Assembly: GCA_025210475.1 (NCBI GenBank)
Contig: JAOARW010000064.1
Span: forward strand, 1 to 64,000
Direction: 5' to 3'
Length of the DNA: 64,000 nucleotides
From: Carboxylicivirga sp.
GTDB taxonomy: Bacteria; Bacteroidota; Bacteroidia; Bacteroidales; Marinilabiliaceae
The translations under genes were made by a program, and so were the position numbers. Below the pieces are notes generated by a model. It was not told where the DNA came from. It was given only the letters and a program-made list of their open reading frames with translations, and ran no database searches. Positions 54,101-62,004 of the stretch are shown in pieces (within the stretch, counting starts at the first letter, position 1; each line of letters begins with the position of its first letter).

Positions 54101-54314
54101 TGATAAAATAGAAAGAATAGTAAAGGATGCTGAATTCTTCAGTCAGGCAAAGGCAGATAAAGATTTAGGTGCGGAATTAAGGAAGTATTACAATGTCCTA
54201 AAAAAACGTGATGCAAAGAATGGGAATAAAATGAAGTATAAGATATTAGGATATGTTCAACCAAAGGGATTGCCAAAAGTAGATTTGGTTAAATACCATA
54301 AAAAAGCTTCTTAG
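51192..54314 (+). CDS. Primase-helicase (BT4734/VirE_N + DEAD-like helicase)
   Basis: A 1040-residue replication protein. Residues about 80-240 match the BT4734-like/VirE N-terminal primase-like fold (YVIDLDGVDG, ASGGCKLIFRSD, SNLSRGQFISS). A middle region with KMHPKYNSVVFEKNW follows. The superfamily 2 helicase part begins near residue 420: Walker A SHTGSGKT, VIDELH as motif II, GLSGTPHND, and a C-terminal domain with DGFSLDNENIEELH and SRGRFPNVKK. It should start or drive element replication after excision. Its flanking regions share inverted motifs, and an intrinsic terminator follows. Confidence 0.78.
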   Translation: MKAIDVLKDVERFNKTKPTKEEQEYADRLFEIMNLPISVCWAKGESEEIQESRFGNFISKIANETTRQRINAIRKIPSKNYRSSEKCDYTIMGLLGGKFKAQNDASLIKPSLLYVIDLDGVDGTEVQEVYKESITIRPNIRKVLKDYLLCDFITASGGCKLIFRSDFQTTKPKEFQAKWNAFNKEIKAEFNKNGIVLKNLKFDDNVSNLSRGQFISSDADMYFNPMVKKYPVSQLKTTMPKPNIGEPNFTEETVYHPNASSSYPTDITNASYNKIILELIYKYYNQSDELRERFISVLFKDSTRNNMLAIMAALQNSLPQNDAKDIGKRIFKMHPKYNSVVFEKNWKYMNKPQADFSFLLSCAHKAGFDFQTKSNNEVIKQCFEIAKMWKDKTPPKKPDIKINQYLSEKLDEIYKEIKRHSRLMIVSHTGSGKTKFFIKYLRQKYKRKIIFVVPFVTLAKQIEKEGIPTIYDGSNTEIAELPYKDTDIMCATYESVCALNLVLSEKDFDEYLFVIDELHAPLPSVPIRESAVKDMFDMARNFKSVIGLSGTPHNDSIMALSDFLCDFKRVTVDTKDKLIHELYFIPAKNIPQSIFDHTQHYFKGGKNFNKLIGVYYNDKEELKKLHSKWDIEGLENYLITSETKNSRAVSDAVEKERIPSNVRIYASTSAGRDGFSLDNENIEELHIALFQPTADVKQWVSRGRFPNVKKVFIHYEEKMDFRFDNCYSPQYLFERKKKESEMVVEKVNTLDIPYYLKAHGEMPSDKTIDGYINDANNRLYNRRRNLAIKLNEDANSVGIINHGLVYEVIEEIQKAEKTNPLIFASQFIDYGFKYKDYQPIGQEEPKDNWKEAQEFFGRFPIACKDANDYYRNLNKLKSNLSIKKTYEVDDKVAKNIKVIADRIRSFTDAGCNIEDAFRDVVGFKEHATTYMQELNRLKFHGARLKGCFSKYPLFIELDKLIEFGGEYVRVDKIERIVKDAEFFSQAKADKDLGAELRKYYNVLKKRDAKNGNKMKYKILGYVQPKGLPKVDLVKYHKKAS

Positions 54315-54429
54315 ATAAATAATAAAACAGGAAACATACCCGACAAGTCCAGTTTGCATTTAATTCTTAGGGTGTGTATGTTTTAAACGTATCACGTGTC
54401 TACTTACTTGATTAAATTAGTTTTTAGGA

Positions 54430-54457
54430 AGCCATTCGTTATTCGGGTGGCTTTTTT
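54430..54457 (+). terminator. Terminator after primase-helicase
   Basis: Stem AGCCATTCG / CGGGTGGCT (54430-54438, 54444-54452, with G-T pairs), 5-base loop, followed by TTTTT. Confidence 0.7.
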
Positions 54458-54586
54458 AATGGATTGTCACTGACCTGAATTCATTTATCTAGCTAGTGGT
54501 CGGTGGACAATTTTAATCAAGCCTAATTATGAATTTACAATGGCTGTAATTGAGTCAGCCAAGCTGTATTAGTGTTAGTTTAATAC

Positions 54587-55018
54587 TTATTCTTCCAAAG
54601 ATTTTATAGCCTTATTTAATTCAATGGCTTCTTCATACTTTCGGGCTTTGATTAAATCATCGTACTCTAATTTCATTTCTTGAATCGTCAATCCGTTTTC
54701 CATTACATTTTCTAGGCTATTTGCCTTTTTTAGCCCTTTAACCCCAACAGAATTATGCAATACTGAAATAACTAGACTGTCATTAGTGTCTTCACTATCA
54801 TTTGTATATTCTATTAACAAAGCATCGAACCTATAGTAGGGTATGTCTTCGGAAATCATAAATTTAACTACACTTCTTAACTCTTCAGATATTTCATCCT
54901 TATTCGGAATTTTTGATGTGTCATCTTGAAAATTCCAAGTAATTTTTTGGGTATTGTAGATTTCTAAAATGTAATCCCAATCCATGTGGTTTATTAATAA
55001 ATCTATCTTTTCATCCAT
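54587..55018 (-). CDS. Unknown protein with UVR-like C-terminal motif
   Basis: A 143-residue soluble protein. The last 40 residues (LEYDDLIKARKYEEAIELNK) read like a UVR/UvrBC interaction helix. The N-terminal part is unrecognised. It is the last of the minus-strand run of backbone genes that begins with the integrase. Confidence 0.45.
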   Translation of the reverse strand: MDEKIDLLINHMDWDYILEIYNTQKITWNFQDDTSKIPNKDEISEELRSVVKFMISEDIPYYRFDALLIEYTNDSEDTNDSLVISVLHNSVGVKGLKKANSLENVMENGLTIQEMKLEYDDLIKARKYEEAIELNKAIKSLEE

Positions 55019-55105
55019 TGTTTTAATATTTAAATTATTCTGATAGTTAATCGGCTTGGCTGTTAATTAATTGCACGTACGTCAGCCAAGGTAGATTACT
55101 AGTTT

Positions 55106-55768
55106 TTAAAGTTGCATACCATTAGCAGTGGCAATGTCGATTGCAATTCGATTAATAACTTCAATATCCTCATATTGTCCTAATATCCAACTTGTCTTAC
55201 CATGCCAATTTACTTTCTTTTCAAGGTGAATTTTGTCTGTGGTATTAGGGTTATTGGCTAATATTTCATAGTACTTTGCCCAAGCTTCCTGAAAAGTAAC
55301 GAAGTGAATGCATTCCTGTTTTAAAGTAGACATATTGGTCGATGAAACCCTAAAGTTATATTTGGCTAAAGATTCACCTTTGTAGTTATTATCAGCCATA
55401 TATTTATAGTCCATAAATTCAATTGTCCCATCATCATCTTCATCTTTACCTTCGTCTGCATACAATTGTAGAAATTCAAGTTCTATGGAATTGAAGCATA
55501 CCCATGTTATATAATTAAGCCATTCAGTTCTGAATTCAAAGTTTACGAACCAATTACTATCTTTGTTTTTGTGGAATAATTCTTTTGCTTTTTTGTAAGC
55601 TAGTCCAAAGTCTTTGTAGTACGATAATTCTTGTTCATTTGTAATCCTATTTGTATTAGAAACTCTGTACATAGCTTCTTTGGGAAAACTTACCTGACCA
55701 TTTTCGTTTAGAAATTTGTTGTTAAATAGGTCATCTCTACTTTGATTTTTTAATACTTCTTGTGTCAT
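55106..55768 (-). CDS. Unknown 220-residue protein
   Basis: No family recognised. Acidic and aromatic-rich, with a lysine-rich helix (YKKAKELFHKNKDSNW). It lies 87 bases before the UVR-like gene and 58 bases after the 122-residue gene upstream, on the same strand. Confidence 0.4.
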   Translation of the reverse strand: MTQEVLKNQSRDDLFNNKFLNENGQVSFPKEAMYRVSNTNRITNEQELSYYKDFGLAYKKAKELFHKNKDSNWFVNFEFRTEWLNYITWVCFNSIELEFLQLYADEGKDEDDDGTIEFMDYKYMADNNYKGESLAKYNFRVSSTNMSTLKQECIHFVTFQEAWAKYYEILANNPNTTDKIHLEKKVNWHGKTSWILGQYEDIEVINRIAIDIATANGMQL

Positions 55769-55826
55769 AGTAATACGTTTTAGTGATATATTTTACATTT
55801 ATTTTAAAGTGTATCGAACATGCAAT

Positions 55827-56195
55827 CTATTGGTTAGCCTTACGTCTGCACAGTGTTTTATATGAATCTATAATGCCTTGTAGTTGAAGGTTCGTCCAAT
55901 CTTTAAGAAGCTTGTCATCACGAACTTCCAAATCAATTAGTATTTTACCATCGTGAATACCTTGGAAAGCCATATACTTTAAAACTGCATCTTCATAGGA
56001 CTCACAATTGATAATAAATTCATTGTCGTCTAGCAGGTTTTTTACAGCAAGTCTGTAAAAAGGATTTTCAAATATTGCCATATTGCCATTTATTAGAAAT
56101 TGGATTAATAACTGCCTGCTAAGTTTTTCTACTTCTTCTGCTATTTGTTTACTCATCTTCTGTGATTTTTTAGTTTTTGATACTTTGTTACTCAT
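55827..56195 (-). CDS. Unknown 122-residue protein
   Basis: No family recognised. It begins MSNKVSKTKKSQKMSKQIAE and continues as an all-helical protein. The ATG at 56195 is preferred over a start at 56222. It lies 19 bases after a 36-residue frame and 153 bases after the excisionase-like gene. Confidence 0.45.
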   Translation of the reverse strand: MSNKVSKTKKSQKMSKQIAEEVEKLSRQLLIQFLINGNMAIFENPFYRLAVKNLLDDNEFIINCESYEDAVLKYMAFQGIHDGKILIDLEVRDDKLLKDWTNLQLQGIIDSYKTLCRRKANQ

Positions 56196-56214
56196 TGTCT
56201 TAATTTTTAAATTG

Positions 56215-56325
56215 TTATACATGTAATTCGTTTGCTTTTTTTATAGTTTTCAGTTCATCATCCTGCAACTTGAAGTCATCAGCCGTAAAGCCATTGTCAT
56301 GGTAGAAATCTTTGTGCTTTGTCAT
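56215..56325 (-). CDS. 36-residue acidic small ORF
   Basis: MTKHKDFYHDNGFTADDFKL, then QDDELKTIKKANELHV. It has an ATG, a stop close to the next gene, and lies between two same-strand backbone genes, so it may be a real small protein. No function is suggested. Confidence 0.4.
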   Translation of the reverse strand: MTKHKDFYHDNGFTADDFKLQDDELKTIKKANELHV

Positions 56326-56348
56326 CAATGCAAGATGGAATTAGCCTG

Positions 56349-56651
56349 TTAACAAGCTTGGGAAGATGGGGTGTTACCGTTCAATTGAATTATTGAACCT
56401 TCAATTTCTGAACGTTTGTAATAAACACGGTTTCCGATACCATGCTTAATTAAATAACCTTTTTTTGTCCATCTGTGAATGGTGCTAAGGTCTATTTTTA
56501 GAAAAGCCATTACTTCCTGACGTGTCATTAATTCATCAGGTTGTTTTGGTTGGAAATCGCTTTTAAGGATTTCTAATTGCTTTGTAACGCCATTTACTAT
56601 GGCTTCTTGTAGTTGTTCAGGTGTTACCTGTAGGAATTGTACTGCTTTCAT
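56349..56651 (-). CDS. Excisionase-like helix-turn-helix protein
   Basis: A protein of about 100 residues whose C-terminal half matches the MerR-like HTH_17 motif of Bacteroidota excisionases: LMTRQEVMAFLKIDLSTIHR, then WTKKGYLIKHGIGNRVYYKR. Such proteins bind the element ends and bias the integrase toward excision, or regulate element genes. It stands two genes from the integrase. Confidence 0.72.
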   Translation of the reverse strand: MKAVQFLQVTPEQLQEAIVNGVTKQLEILKSDFQPKQPDELMTRQEVMAFLKIDLSTIHRWTKKGYLIKHGIGNRVYYKRSEIEGSIIQLNGNTPSSQAC

Positions 56652-56790
56652 CATCAATAAAATTTTAATTGTTTGTAAAAATTTGATGATGTAAAAGTAA
56701 TTTTCAAGGGCGTGGGATGTCGGGTCAGTTTTCCGTCATTTTTCCGTCACTTCTTTGTAATGCATTGTTATGCAGTGATTAGCAATGATT

Positions 56791-57909
56791 CTATTTTGAT
56801 GTGTTTGGCAGGTCAATTTTAGAAACAATGTTAATATTTAATTCGCTATTACATTTTAAAATTGCGTTTTTATAGCGTTTATGATGCATTGGCGTGTTTA
56901 TTTTAGGGAAATTTTTGAAACTGTTTTCATCAAACACTTCACCAACATAGTCATTGTCATAAATCCATTCAAGAAATGTTAAGTCAGTAACTATAGGATG
57001 TAAAAAACCATCCTTTTTCATAGCGTTGAATATAAAGTCATAATTCCCGACCCCTTTTTTATTTAATTGGTCGTCATATAATTCAAAAACACGAAACGAA
57101 GGATAGTCTGTGAATATATCTTCATGGTCAAAATCGGGAAAGTTTTTAGGTTCTGCCAACTTCGCTTTTTTTGCTTTTTCCGCTTCTTTAAAGATTGCTA
57201 ACCTTTCATCTAAGAAATCTAGCTTTCTTTTCTTACTTATGCTTAATTCTGTTTGAATATGTTCAGGTAGATAATTTTGTAATTGTAGTGCTTTGCCATT
57301 TTTGTGTTTCAATTCAAAATTATTTCTACCAATACACTCTTCTTCCATTTGTATAAAATCCGCTTCAGTTGCACTTTGATGTATTCTAATAAAATCAGCT
57401 AAGCGTTGATTAAATGTATTCTTATAAGTGTCAATGGCACAGAATTCCCAATAATGATTCTTTTGTGCTGATATAATAAGTTTAGCGTTAAAATATAAAA
57501 CGAAATCTAATTGAATTTGATTGACAATTGATGTTTCGTCATTGTCATATAATACGGTTATTTTTGATGGTTCAATCAACTTTTCCAACTTTTCGTTTAA
57601 GATGCGGTCGATTATTTCTAAGTCATGTAATTGTAGGTTGATTATTTCTTTAGTACTATCCTTAATTTCATCATATGTATAGTCCATATGACTAATAATA
57701 GATTCTTCATTCTCCTTCTGCATCATTAGTTTTTGGGTGAATTCCATCTTCCGTTTTTCTTCTTCCGTGTATTCTAACCCTTCGACCATAAATTTACTAA
57801 TGTCAGTAGTTGGTTCAGATTCTTCATTAGAATGAACAGTTTCATCATCAAAGGCATCAATAGCATCAATTAATTCTTTCGCAGTGTAGATTCTTTTTTT
57901 ATCTGACAT
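56791..57909 (-). CDS. Unknown protein between excisionase and integrase
   Basis: A 372-residue protein, acidic N-terminus (DDETVHSNEES) and a helical middle, with no family I recognise. Genes in this position in Bacteroidota integrative elements are often unknown and may take part in transfer or replication. It lies 35 bases after the integrase stop, so the genes are probably cotranscribed. Confidence 0.5.
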   Translation of the reverse strand: MSDKKRIYTAKELIDAIDAFDDETVHSNEESEPTTDISKFMVEGLEYTEEEKRKMEFTQKLMMQKENEESIISHMDYTYDEIKDSTKEIINLQLHDLEIIDRILNEKLEKLIEPSKITVLYDNDETSIVNQIQLDFVLYFNAKLIISAQKNHYWEFCAIDTYKNTFNQRLADFIRIHQSATEADFIQMEEECIGRNNFELKHKNGKALQLQNYLPEHIQTELSISKKRKLDFLDERLAIFKEAEKAKKAKLAEPKNFPDFDHEDIFTDYPSFRVFELYDDQLNKKGVGNYDFIFNAMKKDGFLHPIVTDLTFLEWIYDNDYVGEVFDENSFKNFPKINTPMHHKRYKNAILKCNSELNINIVSKIDLPNTSK

Positions 57910-57944
57910 ATTTCAATGAATTTTACGATGCTAAATGTAAAGAT

Positions 57945-59285
57945 TTATTCTGCTTTCTTAATAATATTCATGACCGTTTCTTTTTTATTCGCACTTGCCA
58001 GTCTCGCCCATTGTTCTGCTAATTGCACGGCTTGGTCTATTGCGCTTTTACCTATGTATATTAAAAACTTGTTTTCCGTGGTGTGACCTGTTGCGCTCAT
58101 TAATAGTGGTGTTGGAATGTCACCATAATAATTGGTTGCAAACGAACGTCTACAAACGTGTGATGTTATTAATTCGTACTTGGGGTAGATTTTAACCTCC
58201 TTGCGTTTAGTCTTTTTATTTAGTTTTGCACCCTTTGTCGGTTTGTTAATTCCTGCAATTTCACAAAGTTCCTTGATATAAGTATTGAACTTTTGGTCAC
58301 TAATTTCACGGGGAAATTGCCCATCTCTTTTATTTAGAATTTCCTTTACTTCTTCTTGTAAAGGTAATACTACTCTGTTACCAGTTTTTTGTTGTGTAAG
58401 CTCAAGCATCAAAAGACCTCCTTTAGATACTATATTATTAGCTGTTAAACCCAAAAGGTCGCTAACACGCTGTCCTATGAAACAACCAATCAAAAGCCAA
58501 TCACGTGCATTGTCCAAAGCATCTCTTTTAAACTTTGTGTTCTTGATTTGTTCCAATTCATCCAGTGTCAAAATAACCTTGTATGTGTCAGCTTTTACAG
58601 CTGTTATGTAGTCTAGTTGATTAGAAACTTTTAAACCCTCTTTTCGGGCATGTTTACCTAATGTTTTTAGGTCTTTTACTAATGTTCCAATATAATTATC
58701 AGAATACCCGTTTTTTCGCAAGTATTTGTCGAATTGTGTCACTAATTCAGGTGTGATATTCACCACGTTAAATCGTGTTCTTTTGGCTTTTTGAAAATCC
58801 GCAAAACGATTCTTTAGATTGGTGAATTTTTGAATCGTGTTTTTACTAAGACCTCTTTTGCCGTTCTTTTGGATATGGTTGGGTAAATATTCGATATAAT
58901 TTTCAAGGAAGGTTATTAGGTCACTTTTATCTTCTTGTTCGGATGAATTTCGATTTTGTATTTCCCTGATTTGGGTCTCTAACCAATTACCATCTATTTT
59001 GATACCTTTTTCTGTTGCCTCATTGTAGCGTATATTTATTTTTGTAGATAGTGAATCTAATTGTTCTTTTAATTTCTTGCCTATAGCATCCGTTTGTTTG
59101 GGCTCACCAAATTCTGTTGGTTTTCCTTTGTTTACGCCTTTGGTTGCTTTTGTAAATTTCCATAGGCTTTTGTCAATCGAATAACCCGTTTTACGTTTTA
59201 TATTAACAGTGCGCCCTGCTAATAATCTTAAATAGATTTCTTTTTTGCTAGTATTTCCCCTCGCAATAAATTTTATCTGTGCCAT
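57945..59285 (-). CDS. Tyrosine integrase of the island
   Basis: A 446-residue site-specific recombinase with the full phage-type layout. An N-terminal SAM-like core-binding part comes first, then the catalytic domain with all expected residues: R in GQRVSDLLG, K in QQKTGNR, H-x-x-R in SHVCRRSFA, H in TGHTTENKF and Y in YIGKS. It should catalyse integration at the tRNA. The ATG at 59285 (MAQIKFIARGN) was chosen. The upstream extension would use a TTG and would pass through the TTGGACAAC repeats. It faces inward from the right end. Confidence 0.9.
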   Translation of the reverse strand: MAQIKFIARGNTSKKEIYLRLLAGRTVNIKRKTGYSIDKSLWKFTKATKGVNKGKPTEFGEPKQTDAIGKKLKEQLDSLSTKINIRYNEATEKGIKIDGNWLETQIREIQNRNSSEQEDKSDLITFLENYIEYLPNHIQKNGKRGLSKNTIQKFTNLKNRFADFQKAKRTRFNVVNITPELVTQFDKYLRKNGYSDNYIGTLVKDLKTLGKHARKEGLKVSNQLDYITAVKADTYKVILTLDELEQIKNTKFKRDALDNARDWLLIGCFIGQRVSDLLGLTANNIVSKGGLLMLELTQQKTGNRVVLPLQEEVKEILNKRDGQFPREISDQKFNTYIKELCEIAGINKPTKGAKLNKKTKRKEVKIYPKYELITSHVCRRSFATNYYGDIPTPLLMSATGHTTENKFLIYIGKSAIDQAVQLAEQWARLASANKKETVMNIIKKAE

Positions 59286-59321
59286 GATTTCAAACCTTGA
59301 TTCAATACAAATATAATATGC

Positions 59322-59341
59322 TTGGACAACATTTGGACAAC
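59322..59341. repeat. Right-end pair of TTGGACAAC repeats
   Basis: Two 9-mers at 59322 and 59333, 11 bases apart, the same phasing as the left pair at 20825/20836, and in the same orientation. They lie just upstream of the integrase ATG, so binding here could also repress the integrase. Confidence 0.6.
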
Positions 59342-59483
59342 CAAACTGCAATTATATGCAACTATATTCAATTTATTGCATTTTCACAATTAAGCATGAA
59401 AGCACTATAAATGCTGCATTTACTGGTGGTGTTATGGTTTTATGTGGATTATGAAGTTGGGTTTAATTGCATGGGTGTTACCT

Positions 59484-59496
59484 CGCCTCTCGGTAC
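59484..59496. repeat. attR core, 13-bp direct repeat
   Basis: CGCCTCTCGGTAC, the displaced copy of the tRNA 3' end, identical to 20756-20768. The chromosome resumes directly after it. Confidence 0.88.
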
Positions 59497-59506
59497 TAAT
59501 AGTAAG

Positions 59507-59537
59507 AAGCGATTCAGTTTAATTGGGTCGCTTTTTT
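59507..59537 (+). terminator. Original tRNA terminator, now displaced
   Basis: AAGCGATTC / GGGTCGCTT (59507-59515, 59525-59533) plus a T-run. It sits 11 bases past attR, where the tRNA transcript would have ended before insertion. No tRNA remains upstream of it on this side. Confidence 0.65.
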
Positions 59538-59666
59538 ATTTGTATCAATTTTGCACCGTTTTTAAGAATTAAAAATGGATTGCATCCAAAGTTTCGATAC
59601 AATTGAAACCAAACTTTCAATTTCTCGTTATTCTTGTAGCTTTTAAAATTATAAAGATCGGGGAGG

Positions 59667-61259
59667 TTGGGATTCAATAGTACTTATAAATCTGTTATAG
59701 CATCGTTTGACACAGTCAAAAGTCAAGTGCTTGATTTTTCGTTTAAGGTATTAGCTGTTTTAATTGGGCCATTGTATGCCTATGGTTTGTATGTGGAATG
59801 GCCAGGTGTATCCTTTAATTTTGTTATCAATGCTGTTATCCAGGTCTATTTATTGGTTTTTACAGTGTTTAACCTTAAGTTAGGCTTGCGGATCAAAAAA
59901 CACATTCTACTGTTCATTTTATTTTATGGAAATACTTATACCCTGTATAATCTGGGTTTCTTTGGGGGTGGACGCCATTTTATGATACTTCTGTTTTGTG
60001 TGGCCTTTTTCTATTATAACAGAAGGTTTGCCTATATTATAATTGTTAGTAATGTTGCTTATTATTTTGTGTATATGTATTTATATACCGAAGGCATCGT
60101 GACTTATTACGCACCGGCAGAGGATCTTGTCAATAATAAAATTATTTGGATAGCAGACTTTAATTTAACCTTGGTGACTGCCATTATTAGTGCTTATGCA
60201 ATAATTAAAACCTTCAAGGCTTATCACCAGAAAGAAATAGAAAGAGCCGAAGATCATAAGAGGCTGAATTACACTCTCGATAATTTACCAATTCCTGTTG
60301 CTGCCTTAACTGTTGAGGAAAAGATTCCCTATTTTAATGATAAATTTCAAGAGTTTTTTGGCTATACAATTGACGAAATGCCAAGTTTTGGTCATTGGCT
60401 CGAAAAAGTTTACCCCGAAACTTCAACGCGAGTAAAAGTTGGTAATTATGCACGGGAAAATATGAGCCGGGCCTTTAAGGATCAAAAGCAATTACCGCTT
60501 GAGTATCTGGATTTCAGGACAAAAAAAGGCGAATTGAAAAGTGCAGAAGTTCATCATACTTTCTTTGGAGATACGGCTATATGTGCTTTTATAGATTTAA
60601 CCGAGAGACGGAAAAAGAAAAGGTTGATTGTTGAAACCATGATGCAGGCTGAAGAAAGGGAGAATATGCGCATTGCACAGGAGCTTCATGATGGCGTCGG
60701 TCCATTGCTAACCACAGCCAAAATATATGCTCATACCCTTATGCTTAAATGTAAGGAGGAGGATAAAAGTGGAATTGGAAATAAATTAAATGGCTTACTG
60801 GATAATTCAATAAAAGAGCTGCGCAATACAATTAATAATGTTAGTCCGCAAATACTTCAACGTTACGGATTGGTTAAAGCCATCGATTCGTTTATCGGGC
60901 AAATTCAATTACTAACGAGTATCAAGTTTACGATTGAAAATCACTCGGAAAGAATTAAAAATCCTGTAATGGAATTGGCATTATACAGGGCCTTGGTTGA
61001 GTTGGTTAATAACTCGGTAAAATATGCCAGAGCCAAGGTAGTTAACATTTGGGTTACAAACGAAAATGGTTCATTGTTGGTTTATTATAAGGACGATGGA
61101 ATAGGCTTTGATTTTGAAATTGAAAAGACAAAAGGATACGGCTTAACAAATATTACTAATCGAATAGAAACAATTGGCGGATCATTTGATTTGATGACAG
61201 GTAAAGGAGCAGGGGTGGAAGTGATTATGTCATTTGACCTAAAGTTAGATGAATCATGA
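59667..61259 (+). CDS. Membrane sensor histidine kinase (NarL-type partner)
   Basis: A 530-residue kinase with six hydrophobic helices (about residues 20-195), a PAS domain (about 205-315), a HisKA_3 domain with H341 in QELHDGVGP, and an HATPase domain (ELVNNSVKYA, DDGIGFD, GYGLTNI). The start codon is TTG at 59667; I see no better ATG. Its last four bases overlap the response regulator start (ATGA), so the two form a two-component pair. The input signal is unknown. Confidence 0.85.
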   Translation: MGFNSTYKSVIASFDTVKSQVLDFSFKVLAVLIGPLYAYGLYVEWPGVSFNFVINAVIQVYLLVFTVFNLKLGLRIKKHILLFILFYGNTYTLYNLGFFGGGRHFMILLFCVAFFYYNRRFAYIIIVSNVAYYFVYMYLYTEGIVTYYAPAEDLVNNKIIWIADFNLTLVTAIISAYAIIKTFKAYHQKEIERAEDHKRLNYTLDNLPIPVAALTVEEKIPYFNDKFQEFFGYTIDEMPSFGHWLEKVYPETSTRVKVGNYARENMSRAFKDQKQLPLEYLDFRTKKGELKSAEVHHTFFGDTAICAFIDLTERRKKKRLIVETMMQAEERENMRIAQELHDGVGPLLTTAKIYAHTLMLKCKEEDKSGIGNKLNGLLDNSIKELRNTINNVSPQILQRYGLVKAIDSFIGQIQLLTSIKFTIENHSERIKNPVMELALYRALVELVNNSVKYARAKVVNIWVTNENGSLLVYYKDDGIGFDFEIEKTKGYGLTNITNRIETIGGSFDLMTGKGAGVEVIMSFDLKLDES

Positions 61260-61903
61260 TAAAAGTAGCGATTGTTGAAGATCATCGCATGGTGAGGGAA
61301 GGGATTAAACTTCTTTTAAATGAGCAGGAAGGCATTGAAATTGTAGCCGAATTTAGCAATGGAAAAGATTGGCTGCTGAGTCTGGCCAACCAGCATTATG
61401 ATGTTTCACTTGTTGATATTGACATGCCTGATATAAGCGGTTTAATGGCGCTGAGTGAAGGTTTGTCAATCGATAAAAACATCAAGGTAATTATGCTGAC
61501 AATGCATAATGATGTGTTTTTCTTTAAAGAGGCTTTTGTAAAAGGTGCTCGTGGTTATGTTTTAAAAGATATGACGGTAACGGAGCTGTATACTGCTATC
61601 GATGAAGTTTATAAAGGTAACACCTATTTTTCTGATGATTTTTTAAAGTCGTTGGCACAAAACCTTAATCGTGAACAACATTCAGAAAAAGACTCAAAGA
61701 ATTTGATTAGCCTCAATGATCAGGAGCATAAATTATTGAATTATATCTGCCGAGGTTATACCAATAAAGAACTGGCTGATAATTTGTTTCTAAGCGTTAA
61801 AACCATCGAGAGTCAAAAATCGAAGTTGATGCGAAAAGTCAAAACAAAAAACAATGCTGGATTAATTGTGTGGGCCATTAAAAATAACGTGGTCGAAATT
61901 TAA
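61256..61903 (+). CDS. LuxR-type response regulator
   Basis: A 215-residue regulator with a receiver domain (phosphoacceptor Asp in VDIDMPDISGL, near residue 57) and a C-terminal LuxR-type helix-turn-helix (YTNKELADNLFLSVKTIESQ). Partner of the kinase at 59667 by coupling and family. Confidence 0.88.
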   Translation: MIKVAIVEDHRMVREGIKLLLNEQEGIEIVAEFSNGKDWLLSLANQHYDVSLVDIDMPDISGLMALSEGLSIDKNIKVIMLTMHNDVFFFKEAFVKGARGYVLKDMTVTELYTAIDEVYKGNTYFSDDFLKSLAQNLNREQHSEKDSKNLISLNDQEHKLLNYICRGYTNKELADNLFLSVKTIESQKSKLMRKVKTKNNAGLIVWAIKNNVVEI

Positions 61904-62004
61904 AGGATAAGCAAAACTATCCGGCCGATAAAATGTAGGGAAAACCCTATTCAAATTGAGGGTAATTATAGGAACACAAGCGAACTCTGTTCGTTTAAAC
62001 AGGC

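Larger units (their letters stand above)
20756..59496. mobile_element. Integrative element (about 38.7 kb) in tRNA-Met
   Basis: The boundaries are the 13-bp repeats at 20756-20768 and 59484-59496. A tyrosine integrase reads inward from the right end, and phased TTGGACAAC pairs lie inside both ends. The backbone near the integrase includes an excisionase-like protein and a BT4734/VirE_N primase-helicase. No relaxase, coupling protein, type IV secretion genes, capsid or terminase genes are visible. It is therefore best described as a non-self-transmissible integrative element, possibly mobilised by other elements or a phage satellite. Cargo is rich in defence-like and unknown genes. Confidence 0.88.

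Noticed and set aside
20756-59496. Relaxase, coupling protein, conjugation or phage structural genes
   Set aside because: None recognised in the island, so I do not call it an ICE or prophage.
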